Positions 12,791 through 23,553 of a DNA stretch of 64,000 nucleotides are shown here, one piece after another. The notes under the pieces were generated by a model. It saw only the letters and a list, made by a program, of their open reading frames with translations, had not been told where the DNA came from and searched no databases. Made by a program: the position numbers and the translations under genes. The DNA comes from Paramecium octaurelia (lineage: Eukaryota > Ciliophora > Oligohymenophorea > Peniculida > Parameciidae), in NCBI GenBank assembly GCA_905182995.1, contig CAJJDP010000130.1, forward strand, positions 124,001-188,000, given 5' to 3'. How positions within the stretch are numbered: position 1 is the first letter of the stretch; each line of letters begins with the position of its first letter.

Positions 12791-13429
12791 GTTATTCACT
12801 TTATTCTATCATGTTTATGATGGGTGACTTTAATTCCTAGATTAGATACTATCTATTTTTTCAAAAGATTTGTATCTTTGCATAATCCTTAATTTAAATA
12901 ATGAGAAAGTAAAAAATATAAGCTTTTTCAATCTTTGAATTTAGAAAGAATTTAATAATTATGAAATGTACATTATGAAGCTTCAAACTTAATATTAGAC
13001 TCAATTAGATTTACAGATACATGAATTTTTACCAATTCAATTATTTATTCTATTTTATTTCTTAAGTAATCAAAAAGATTTTATAAATCTGAATTTCAAA
13101 ATTGTTAGACATATTCAATTTATTTATTACTTGTTTAATTTAATAATTTGATTTAATTTATTTATTTCACAACAATAAATGAGTGTAATTTAGATTAATG
13201 TATATCTTCCTTTATTAATCAATTTTCCATCATTAAAATATCAATATTTTTAGTAAACAGTGATTCTATTTGTTTGCATCTTAAAATTTCAATGATTAAC
13301 TTATGATGATCCCTAAATGACATTAACTTTTATTTCTTAAATTTAAGAATATATTTTGAGAACTTTCATTCATAGGTCCTTCTAATTTCATAATCTATTG
13401 ATATACATATAAATATTAATTAAAAATAT
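12791..13429. other. AT-rich stretch with scattered open segments
   Basis: About 640 bp with no resolved gene. On the minus strand, between about 13219 and 13330, a 33-codon frame (SFRDHHKLIIEILRCKQIESL) looks coding and ends at TGA 13219-13221. It could be the true C-terminus of the next minus-strand gene if an unusually long intron (73 nt) or two introns are spliced. The rest is low complexity. Confidence 0.35.
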
Positions 13430-14604
13430 TCAGACTTGTTTTAATTGATTTCTAATTTTGTTTGATTGTTCTAATATCATGTTGTATTTCTCATTCATCC
13501 TTTATAGTCGCTCTAATTTTAATACTATTTCTTACAATTTAAATCCTCCTTTGAATTTTGTAAACCATCTTTCTTTACACACTTTTCCTCTTAAGATTAA
13601 GATCGAGTAGGCACTTTAACAGGACGAGGTGCTGATGCTTATTTGGGTGAAGTTAAAGGAGTAAACTTTGAACTTTAAGAAGTGTTCAATTTCCGACTTG
13701 TATTGCTACTAATTTATGGTTTGAATGTGCATTATTCCATTTCTTTACGTTATTTCTCTTTATCCGCAACCTTTTTCATTTATTATCTCTTTTCATATGT
13801 TGATTTCAAATCATCCTTCAAGCCAGGACTTTATTTTATTTACTAGGCTCTTGGTGAAATACTAGTTTATTGTACAAGAGAATTCTGCTTTTTCCCTTTC
13901 TCCTTGACAATTTCCTTATCCAATTAAGCAATCTCATTAAGCAATTATTGTTTCTTGCTTTATAACTATTAATGAAAAGATTGCTGAAGGATATTTGGAC
14001 TTACAGGAGTTACTTAAGATTACTTACTTGTATTATTATTTTCAATTATTTTACTTACTTTTGGATGTGGTTTTGGGACTGTTTGGATTGGTTAATCTAT
14101 TGACTTTCTTCTAAAAGTCTAAGATGTTCTGGATATATCTATTTATTAAGATTAAGCAGTTGAATAATCTAATTGTTATTTCTTTAATGCGCTTTTCAAA
14201 GTAGGCTTGTTTGTATCAACTCTCTTTTTTGGTATAAATTTCCCACTGTTTTTTGTTCTCTTTATTTATTCTTTAATAACTTTTTATCTTTCACAATAGG
14301 CTTTCTCTGCTTCTTCAGGAGGCATTTAACTATAAGTGTAGGTTTTATGTGTTTTCTCTTCTTCAATAATAGGAGCATTTTTAACCGTTGAATAGGAATT
14401 GCCAACATTAAATAATCCACTATCTGAGTAGATATTAATAATTTTTGAAGGTGATTGTTCATTCTCATCTGTAGATTTGAGTGGAGAGCTTGCAACAATA
14501 AAGTTTTGTGTTTAAGAATTAGATGACGTCTTCTTCTTAAATGTCAATGCTGATCCGTTTGTAAAGGCTGAACTAGCCACTTTAATCAACGGAGAAGTTG
14601 ACAT
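13430..14604 (-). CDS. Basic, Ser/Lys/Gln-rich protein with coiled-coil end
   Basis: 383 residues in the model used here (one 23-nt intron, GTAAGAAATAGTATTAAAATTAG). The start is MSTSPLIKVASSAFTNG. The protein is hydrophilic, rich in Lys, Ser, Thr and Gln, with short helical stretches (KNSGKFIPKKRVDTNK, KKVADKEKQRKEMEQ) and a short C-terminal coiled coil ending LKQV. The pattern of alternating basic blocks and Pro/Ser linkers resembles microtubule- or axoneme-associated proteins, but no named domain is visible. The 3' end is uncertain: coding-like sequence continues to 13219 in another frame (see the preceding spacer entry). Confidence 0.7.
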
Positions 14605-14754
14605 TTTTGAATAAATTAATTAATTATTTTATATAACAATGTTAGCTACTATTAAAAATTAACTAATATTTTTCAATCAGAATATTATACTCTTGAGAAT
14701 TTTAATTCTCTATTTTTAATTTATTATATAAACAAAGACTGGATTAAATCTAAA

Positions 14755-15282
14755 ATGGTCAATTTAAACTTTAAAACATTCTTCTTATGTTGTAATAGAT
14801 TAAAGATTATAACCAATATAATCTTGAATTTAAACTCTAAAAATTTTGATCCTTAAGTTCATTAAAGGTTATTATAAATAAGCCTAAAAAATAATATATT
14901 AGTCAAGCATCCTTAATTTGTAGAATAATCAAAAGTAATTTGGGCATTTGAAGATAAGATTTTATTTTGGGAAAATTCTTTGAAAAATCTAGAAAGATTT
15001 TTGATGATTTGCACAATAAGATTATAAGATTAATCAAGATATGTAGAGTTATAATCTTTAGAGATATTATCTATTCTAAGTTTAAGATTTAATAATGATA
15101 ATAATAATAGAAATACTTAAACAAAAAGTTCACATTATTTTGCAGAGTATAGATTTGTTTTAATGTTAATAAATCAAGGTTGACAGTCACTCAAAATTTT
15201 CTCAGATTTTAATATCTTGAGAGAGGATATAAGGGTGGTTGATCTATTCATTCTAACTTATATCACACATTAACATCCTTGA
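14755..15282 (+). CDS. Hypothetical protein, 166 aa
   Basis: ATG 14755 opens a frame of 143 codons (MVNLNFKTFFLCCNRLK) to a TGA; that TGA lies inside a 27-nt GT-AG intron (GTTGACAGTC...TTCTCAG) whose removal continues the frame through DFNILREDIRVVDLF to TGA 15280-15282. The product is 166 residues, rich in Asn, Ile, Leu and Lys, without Cys pattern or clear membrane segment. A charged helical middle (KVIWAFEDKILFWENSLKNL) suggests a folded protein. It lies between two unrelated genes in an AT-rich gap. Not recognised; could be the conserved end of a larger lost gene. Confidence 0.5.
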
Positions 15283-15771
15283 TAAAGATCTAGTTTTCAA
15301 TAGTAATAATATCTAATCATAAAAAGATAGAATAATTACTTTAACTTTCTACTATAATTCTATAATAATTATAACCTCACAACATTTTTACTATTATTCG
15401 ATGATATTCACCATAAGGGTGTATTAAATTCGCTAATCACTGTTTATTTGATATCAATAACAGGTAATTCATTTATAGGATAGTTTGCTCTATAAATTTC
15501 TACTCTATTGAAGTATTATGTAAGTCACAATCTTTTATTTTAATACGATTTAATAGAAGAATGTGATTCCTACAGAATATATAATCATTATCTAATAGTT
15601 AATTCTCGTATTACACAGAGTTATATATAATAAAAACTCAGGTAATAACAATTATATATATTTTGTACCAATGATGTTGATAACACTATTTGTAGCAATT
15701 ATAATGATAAACTTATTAAATTTATAAACTTAAGAGTCAAATATCTTTATAGATAAATATATTAATCTTAA
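15283..15771. other. AT-rich intergenic stretch
   Basis: About 490 bp of AT-rich sequence between the hypothetical gene and phosphoglycerate kinase. No frame on either strand is long or protein-like. It should contain the promoter of the PGK gene at its right end. Confidence 0.5.
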
Positions 15772-17083
15772 ATGCTGAGTTCTAAGGCTGGTGTCGATCA
15801 TGTGCTACGTTAATTTGCCAACAAGAGAGTGCTAATCAGAGTAGATTTCAATGTGCCAATCAAAGAGGGAAAAGTGAAGAATGCAACAAGAATCCAAGGA
15901 GCTATTCCAACAATCAAGAAGATACTTGAATAGAATCCAAAGAATGTTACATTGATGTCACACATGGGAAGACCAGATGGAAAGAGGTGCTCAATATGAA
16001 TATATTTTAGAGTTGAAAAAGACTCTCTCAAAATAGTTGTTCCTAAGTTAGAAGAGTTACTGGGCACTAAAGTCAACTTTGTTAACGATTGTGTAGGTTC
16101 GGAAGCTACAGAGGCTGCAAATGCTGGAAATGGATAAATCAATTTATTAGAAAATCTGAGATTCCATATTTAGGAGGAAGGAAAAGGCCTTGATGCAAAT
16201 GGAGCAAAGATTAAAGCAGATAAAGAGAGTGTTAAGAAATTTAGAAAGGAATTATCTGCCTTGGGAGATATTTATGTAAATGATGCATTTGGTACTGCAC
16301 ATAGAGCACACTCATCTATGGTTGGAATAGATCATAAAGTTAGAGTGGCTGGTTATTTGATGAAGAAGGAACTTGATTATTTTGCTAGGGCTTTGGAAAC
16401 ACCTCAAAGGCCATTCCTTGTTATTTTAGGAGGTGCTAAAGTAGCTGATAAAATCCAGTTGATCAAATCTATGCTTGATAAAGTAGATGAGATGATCATT
16501 GGAGGAGGTATGGCATTTACATTCCTTAAAAAAATTCACAATGTTCCTATTGGAAAATCACTCTTTGATGAAGAAGGATATAAAATTGTTGATGAAATTC
16601 TAACTAAAGCTAAGGAAAAGAATGTCAAAATTCATCTTCCAGTCGATTTCGTATGTGGCACAGGCTTAGATGCATCCAGTCCAGTTGCATTACATGATCT
16701 TAAATCAGGAATACCTGATGGATGGTTGGGTTTAGATGCTGGTCAATTGACACAAAGGGAAAATGCTGAGGCTATTGGAAGAGCTAAAACAAGTTTATAT
16801 TTTGTAGATTAAATTTTTAGTTGTTTGGAATGGACCATAAGGAGCATTTGAAATTGAGTAATTCAAGAATGGTTCTGTGAGTATGTTGAATGCCTTGGTT
16901 AAATAGACTTCAAGTGGTGCTACAACCATAGTTGGAGGTGGTGATACTGTCAATCTAGTTGGAGCCAATAAGGCTAATGATAAACTCAGTCATGTTTCCA
17001 CAGGTGGTGGTGCTTCTTTGGAATTGTTGGAAGGAAAGATATTGCCAGGTGTGGAATATCTTACCAATATCAAAGATTTATGA
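15772..17083 (+). CDS. PGK: Phosphoglycerate kinase
   Basis: Glycolytic enzyme that transfers phosphate between 1,3-bisphosphoglycerate and ADP. 419 residues after two introns (24 nt at 15987-16010 and 28 nt GTTTAT...TTTTTAG), matching the family length of about 415. Motifs in order: [15 protein letters not shown] (substrate loop), [87 protein letters not shown], and [21 protein letters not shown] (nucleotide-binding C-terminal signature). Every catalytic element is intact. The start [10 protein letters not shown] is the only ATG that reaches the conserved N-terminus; no targeting peptide is visible, so the enzyme is probably cytosolic. Confidence 0.98.
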
Positions 17084-17126
17084 TATATGATTCATATAAC
17101 ATAATTCAACATCATTAATAATTTAA

Positions 17127-17381
17127 ATGGATAAGCAATTGCTATAACAAATCGATCTCATTATGTAAGATAGTGTTTAAGGAGCCTTGATTGTTGATTA
17201 ATTTGGATTCCCTTTAGCCAATAAATCATTGAATCCTCAATTAAGCCAATATGTGAAAAGTATAGCAGATTGTGCCACAGCTTTAAGAGACTAAGTACCG
17301 ATCATAGCCATAGAAACTGGTGAATCAAAAACATATATTATCAAACCAGGATCTAAATTTAGTCTATGCTTGCTAGCTTGA
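17127..17381 (+). CDS. LAMTOR5/HBXIP-like Ragulator subunit
   Basis: 84 residues, no intron. It has the roadblock-type fold signature of LAMTOR5: a first helix (MDKQLLQQIDLIMQDS), then VQGALIVDQFGFPLANKS (compare the family's GVLCTDSQGLNLG), a second helix (LSQYVKSIADCATALRD), then VPIIAIETGESKTYIIKPG. Family length is about 90 residues. LAMTOR5 is part of Ragulator, which anchors Rag GTPases and mTORC1 on lysosomes; the presence of such a subunit implies a Rag/TOR nutrient pathway in this cell. Assignment rests on pattern and length only, because roadblock proteins diverge strongly; another roadblock/longin protein is the alternative. It follows PGK by 43 bp. Confidence 0.65.
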
Positions 17382-17543
17382 ATAATATATATATAATAAA
17401 AGCATGTTTTAATTACTCTAGTAATGATATTAACTTTTTTGATTCTTCAACGAACACAAGTTTTATGAAGTTAGCAAATAGTAGTAGAGGATGACCATGT
17501 CTACATTATATCTACTTTTAGTTCAAGTTCAAAAATATTAGAA

Positions 17544-17861
17544 ATGGATAGACTGCATAAAATAGTAAATGCTATATTAACAGCATTTAAGCAGAAAAAT
17601 ACCTTTGGTTCTAGTTAATGTTCTTGTTAATATCGTTCAAGATAGGCTGATATTGCTAGAATAAAGCATCAATATCTATTCCTCAGAATTAATTAGCTAG
17701 CCTTTAATAAATACTCAAATTCTAAGCTTTATGAAAGTATTTTATTGATAGAGTAAGAAAGAATATAAGTAAACATAAGAAATGATTATGTTATTTGTAA
17801 TATTTTCATATTAATTAATATTTGTTATTAGAGTAAGAGTAGAGCTGTGAGGATTAAGTGA
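17544..17861 (+). CDS. Hypothetical protein, about 105 aa
   Basis: An intron-free plus-strand frame MDRLHKIVNAILTAFKQK to TGA 17859-17861. The first 75 residues look like real protein (helical, with QCSCQYRSRQADIARIKHQ), the last 30 are rich in Ile/Asn and may be non-coding readthrough or an unspliced tail. No domain recognised. The true end may differ if an intron follows residue 75. Confidence 0.4.
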
Positions 17862-18266
17862 ATATGTAAGGCTATTCTTATTTGGAATGTATTATCTTAG
17901 ATTCAATATGTATTCTAATTGTAATGTAGTTCATAGCGTAATTTTTCCCTTTAACATTTAAATTGGACCATATTGCGATTTGATTATTAATCAAGTTTTG
18001 ATATTAGAAGTTCTGTTTCTTCGTGGTAACTATTCAGTGTGATAATGGAATATGCATATTTCGACCCATTTGATTGTATCCATGATTTTTAATAATGAGT
18101 AGATTTCTTCTGGATAATTTAGAATAGAGTTTTAAGGAGTTGTTTAGTTGATTTCAGGATGTGGAAGTTGTTCTAAGCAAAGAGAAAGGGTGAGAGAATC
18201 AAAGAGGATTGGATGAAGGGAGATGGTTTAGATGGTATTTAATGTATTAAATAATATATTATCGTT
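17862..18266. other. Stretch with competing open frames on both strands
   Basis: Both strands stay open here. On plus, a frame after a possible 27-nt intron (GTATCC...GAGTAG) runs from MEYAYFDPFD straight into the C2 gene start at 18267. On minus, from about 18240 to TGA 17903-17905, a frame reads QKKSTHYQKSWIQSNGSKYA and continues natural-looking for about 110 codons but has no early ATG. I could not decide which, if either, is a gene. Confidence 0.3.
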
Positions 18267-18785
18267 ATGAACACTCAACTAAAAATATTACAATTCAAGT
18301 ATGAAATAGGACAGCCCAGCCAGTATTATTTCTTGATTGCGTCAGGTAAGGAGCAATATTTCACAAGTACGTTTAAACTTCAACATGGACTCAACGACTT
18401 CAGAGACAAGTTCACTTTGTCAGTGTCGCAATTCATTGACTTTTAGCTGTGGGATTATTGGGGAGATCCAGTCATGAAAGGATTGGGGAGATTGGATATT
18501 CAGAAGGTTCTGAAGGAACGTAAGGATATGCACATAATATAAATCTGGACTGATGTAAAAGTGGGTGAGTTAATGATTTAACTTATATTTGAAGAGGAAA
18601 TGTTATCCCTTTAGTCCTCATTAAAAGAAAAATCATCATTTGGTCTTCAGCCGAGTTTTTTGAGTCAACAGGGAGCTTCCTTTTACGACAATTATCTTAA
18701 TGATAAGCCTTTGGTGTATATGTCAGCTTCACGTAGTACTCAATACAGACCCACTCAGTCCCCGGTGTTATAGATAAAAAAATGA
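18267..18785 (+). CDS. C2-domain protein
   Basis: 172 residues, no intron. Residues 1-115 form a C2-like beta sandwich (MNTQLKILQFKYEIGQPS, YYFLIASGKEQYFTST, QFIDFQLWDYWGDPVMKGLGRLDI, QIWTDVKVGELMIQLIFEEE). The loop carrying LWDYWGDPVMKG corresponds to a Ca-binding loop but keeps few aspartates, so calcium-independent lipid or protein binding is more likely. The rest is a Ser/Gln-rich tail ending SPVLQIKK. The frame is open upstream of this ATG, so a longer N-terminus is possible. It ends only 12 bp before the PTEN start, a suggestive pairing because PTEN also uses a C2 domain for membrane binding. Confidence 0.75.
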
Positions 18786-18797
18786 TTATTTAATTTT

Positions 18798-19944
<1,147 letters not shown>

Positions 19945-19967
19945 TTTTACTATTTATTAATTATATA

Positions 19968-21754
19968 ATGCAATCACTAGTTTTATCGGCTAGAATTCCT
20001 TCGTCTCCCTTATTGCACAAAAAGAAGTCTTCTGATTTTCAGAGTCTCAACTCCAATTTGACCAGAGTTCAGTCTCCCTCTGGCAACAAAGGCAATCAAG
20101 CATTTGGTAGGTGTCAGACTGTCAAAACATTGAACAGTGAAAGGGACCCAGTGGAACTAACCATCACATTAATCTTGGATGGCCATAAGTAATGCAATCG
20201 AATTTAACTAGATCGATTGTGCCCATAAGCATTTACTTGAATACTACAGATTTATATAAGAAATTAATAGCAAAGGTACTACAAGTGAATCCAGCCATTG
20301 TAAATAAAATAAAACACTTTCAAACGCATTCCAGTGTCAAGAATTATAACATTGATTACTACTTATCGCTTGAACTGTAGCCGTTAGAAGTATTTGAAGA
20401 ATAGAGACATTTGAAATTAGAACCCTATTACTCAAACCCAGTTGGACAACAAATGAGCATCGAAGATTACGACATCCTGAAATGCATAGGCGTAGGGTAT
20501 GACTTAATAATTTATGGCAATAGTGGATTCTCAAGAGTCTATTTGGTAAGGAAACGAGACAATGGCTTGTTTTATGCCATGAAACTCATCGACAAGAACT
20601 TCATTATCAAGTCTAACAAGGAAATGATCATTTGCAATGAAAAATACGTGATGGAACAATTAAATTCTCCGTATTTGGCCAAACTATTCTACTCTTTTGA
20701 AACTAAATTCTATCTCGTCTTTGTGATGGAGTAACTAATCCTATTAAACTTAGATATTGTGCAGGTGGTGAACTCTTCTATCACCTGAGAAAATGGAAAA
20801 GATTATCAGAACCCTTGGCAAAACAATATTTTGTTTAGGTTTGTTTAGCCATCAACGAGTTGCATAGATTCGAGATTGTATATAGAGATATCAAACCTGA
20901 AAACATATTATTAGATTTAGATGGATATATAAGACTATCAGATTTTGGTTTGTCCAAACCCAATATGAACAGAGATGAGACAGCCTATTCATTTTGTGGA
21001 TCACCTGAGTATATGTCACCTGAGATGCTGAAGAGGGAAGGACATAATTATATGGTGGATATCTATTGTTTAGGTGCATTGCTTTATGAATTTATATTTG
21101 GATCGCCTCCTTTCTATTGTAGAAACATAGACTAAATTTATAATAGTATTTTGAATGATAAACTCTAATTTCCTCCATTTAAAGACATCAATCCAGATCT
21201 GAAGGATTTGATTTCTAAATTACTGATAAAGGATCCAACAAAACGTTTGGGAGCATAACACGGAATCAAATCCATATTATAACACAAATGGTTTCAAGAT
21301 TGTGATATTGAAGGTCTAGTTAAGAGAAAATGTGAGATCAGTTATCGTCCTATGCCGTTAAAGTATAATTTTGATGAATTGGAATTCAGCAAAGGAGATT
21401 ATGAATTTTAGAAGAAACTCTATGAAAATTTAAGAATAGAAAGAACAGTATGAATTATACTATGATTGTTAGAGTAAATTCGTTCGCTCATTTCCACATT
21501 TTGAATATGTGAATAAAAGAATGGTGGATCACAGACAGAATATTCTAGATCAGTTAACAAAGCCAAGATAGATTCAAGGATAATAAGGATTGCCTAAACA
21601 ATAATAAAAGACTCAGATTTGTTTATCACCTGTGTCATAGGTGAAAGAACATTCGAATATTTAATCGTTGATTTCAGGATCCTTTAAGTAATCTTCTTAA
21701 TTTAAACGTTTCAATACAGATATAGATCTTAAATAATTGATGAAAAAGGTTTGA
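19968..21754 (+). CDS. AGC-family protein kinase with stop-less intron in its glycine loop
   Basis: 562 residues after four introns (23, 27, 23, 25 nt). The N-terminal 165 residues carry Ser-rich sequence and a segment VPISIYLNTTDLYKKLIAKV resembling a ubiquitin-like or PB1-like strand-helix pattern. Kinase domain: glycine loop GVGGFSRVYLV, AMKLIDK, EYCAGGELFYHL, IVYRDIKPENILLD, LSDFGLSKP, YSFCGSPEYMSPEML, HKWFQD. The C-terminal tail has the AGC-type NFDELEF and FVRSFPHFEYVN near a hydrophobic motif. All catalytic residues are present. Closest in style to S6K/SGK/PKA-type kinases. The 27-nt intron at 20497-20523 lacks an in-frame TGA, so retention would insert nine residues into the ATP loop. 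It starts 23 bp after PTEN. Confidence 0.93.
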
Positions 21755-21780
21755 TTTTATTTATAATGATATATTATTAT

Positions 21781-23478
21781 TCAATTTAATTCTTCCTCTA
21801 TTCCCAACAATCTAATGATATCTTTGCTATAACAAATCAATTTTTATTATTTCAAAGACTCTTGCAAGTAATTCTCAACAAGTGTTGTTTTATGATATGT
21901 CTTCAAACTAAAGTAATTAATGTAATTTCGATTCTTAATGAAGTAATCAAAATCTCTTATAATTTATTGATTAAACTCCTTAACATTATTAGACTTCTGA
22001 TTGATAAGAGTGATTAGAACAGTAAAAAACTTGGGCAATCCCTCCTCAATTTTACATTTAACTACTTAATCGATATAATGTATGAGATATTGATAATGAT
22101 ATGCTTCACATTATTATTTGAGGAAATCCACTGGAATCTCCCAATGCTTCAAGTTTCTGCCTATCTCTGGAATGAACATCTTCTCCTTGCTAAAGATTAT
22201 TACAGTTCGCTTTAATTTGCAACTTGATTCATTAATTCTATATCCTCCATCACTCCCATCATTTAAATTCTAATCTAGTAAATCTTTTTCTTGCTAATTT
22301 AATTTATGAGTGTATCGGACTAAAACAATTCTAGGATTCCTTTAGCACTCTGGGAATGTAAGTTTATTGAGTCCAATAACAATCTCCTTTCCATTTAGAT
22401 GAATCATGGCTGTCAAAAAATCAATAAGGAACTGGCACTTATCAAGAGAAGGACTGAATGCATTAATCACAAGGCCTGATGTCGATTGAGTGTGCAATAG
22501 ATTCATTAGATACTTCATGTTGCCGACCTTCTAACAAGGGGCTCTTCCGATTGATCTGCTAAATTAATAGACTCCATAAAGAAATAAGGTTTATTCATTG
22601 AATAGATCAGTTATATCAGAAAAGAGAGGGAAATAGAATTGCTCCCCTCTTTGGATTCTAGCAAAGTTTAATTGAACATTTGGGTACTTAATCATATTCA
22701 AATAGATCTTTTCATAAAAGATGCAATTTTTAGTGATGCAATTGGAATCCCCATTTAATTATAGTAATATTCTATTGGCAGTCTTGCATTCTTGTACGAT
22801 GTTAGAATTTAAATAAAATTTATCGTAATATTGCAAGGATTCTATTGCTATACATACTTTGAGTTCCTCTGGGATTTGCTATTAAAGTGTCTTTTCGAGC
22901 AGACAAGTGCAAGATATATAATACACTGGATCTGATGCAATGGATGTAGTGAGCAATTGGGGTTGCTCAAAAACGAACTCGATTTTAGGTAAAATCATCA
23001 AATCATCATCCTCATCCAATAAAATAGTTTAGGGTGGCTTTTGTTATTATGGTCCATTTCTCTAAATAGAATTTAAGGGATAAGGTTTTTCATTCTTAAT
23101 GGCAAATTCATCCTTTTTCATTTTGACAATGTCTTGCTTTTGCTTACGAGTAGCATCGTGTAGTTCGATTAAAGAGGTTCTTACCTTCAACATGGTATCC
23201 GATAATATATGACCGCATCTTCTGAGCAATTTAAACTTCCTCTCAAATGATTCTTGGTCTGAAGGAGGTGGGAAATAATTCTTAGGCACCTTTTAATAGT
23301 TCTCTCCTCTAGAGGCAGTATTTAATCTTTTGAGTGTTGCCTAAAAACTAACAGATTAAGATAGGTCTAGGACATCTTCTGCCTTGCGGACAATTTCGTT
23401 TAGTCTCAGATATAGGTGTTCTAAAGTACGGTAAATCTCATCATTTATGTGATCTGGTAGTAGTTCCTCTGCTTACAT
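21781..23478 (-). CDS. Unknown 565-aa protein
   Basis: Intronless minus-strand frame of 565 residues from MQAEELLPDHINDEIYRTLE to EEELN-stop. Residues 1-110 are helical and charged; a basic coiled segment follows (SFERKFKLLRRCGHIL, ELHDATRKQKQDIVKMKKDE); the rest is mixed alpha/beta with scattered cysteines and no repeated motif. No signal peptide or membrane span. I do not recognise the family. It could be a subunit of a large complex such as Mediator (an acidic/helical N-terminus followed by a long mixed domain is compatible with that) but this is only speculation. The upstream TTLL gene ends 75 bp away in the same frame and the sequence between is open after its TGA (see findings). Confidence 0.8.
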
Positions 23479-23553
23479 TGATTTTAATTAATAATCATGG
23501 TCTTTCAAGTATTTGAGTAATATTAATTTTAAAAAATCATTAAAATAAATATA

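Noticed and set aside
12477..13190. Complete plus-strand gene
   Set aside because: Only about 90 codons look coding; the downstream half needs unsupported introns and contains TGA codons, so only a fragment is reported.
17903..18240. Minus-strand gene opposite the C2 gene's 5' region
   Set aside because: The frame is long and protein-like but has no usable ATG and overlaps an open plus-strand frame; left as undecided rather than called.
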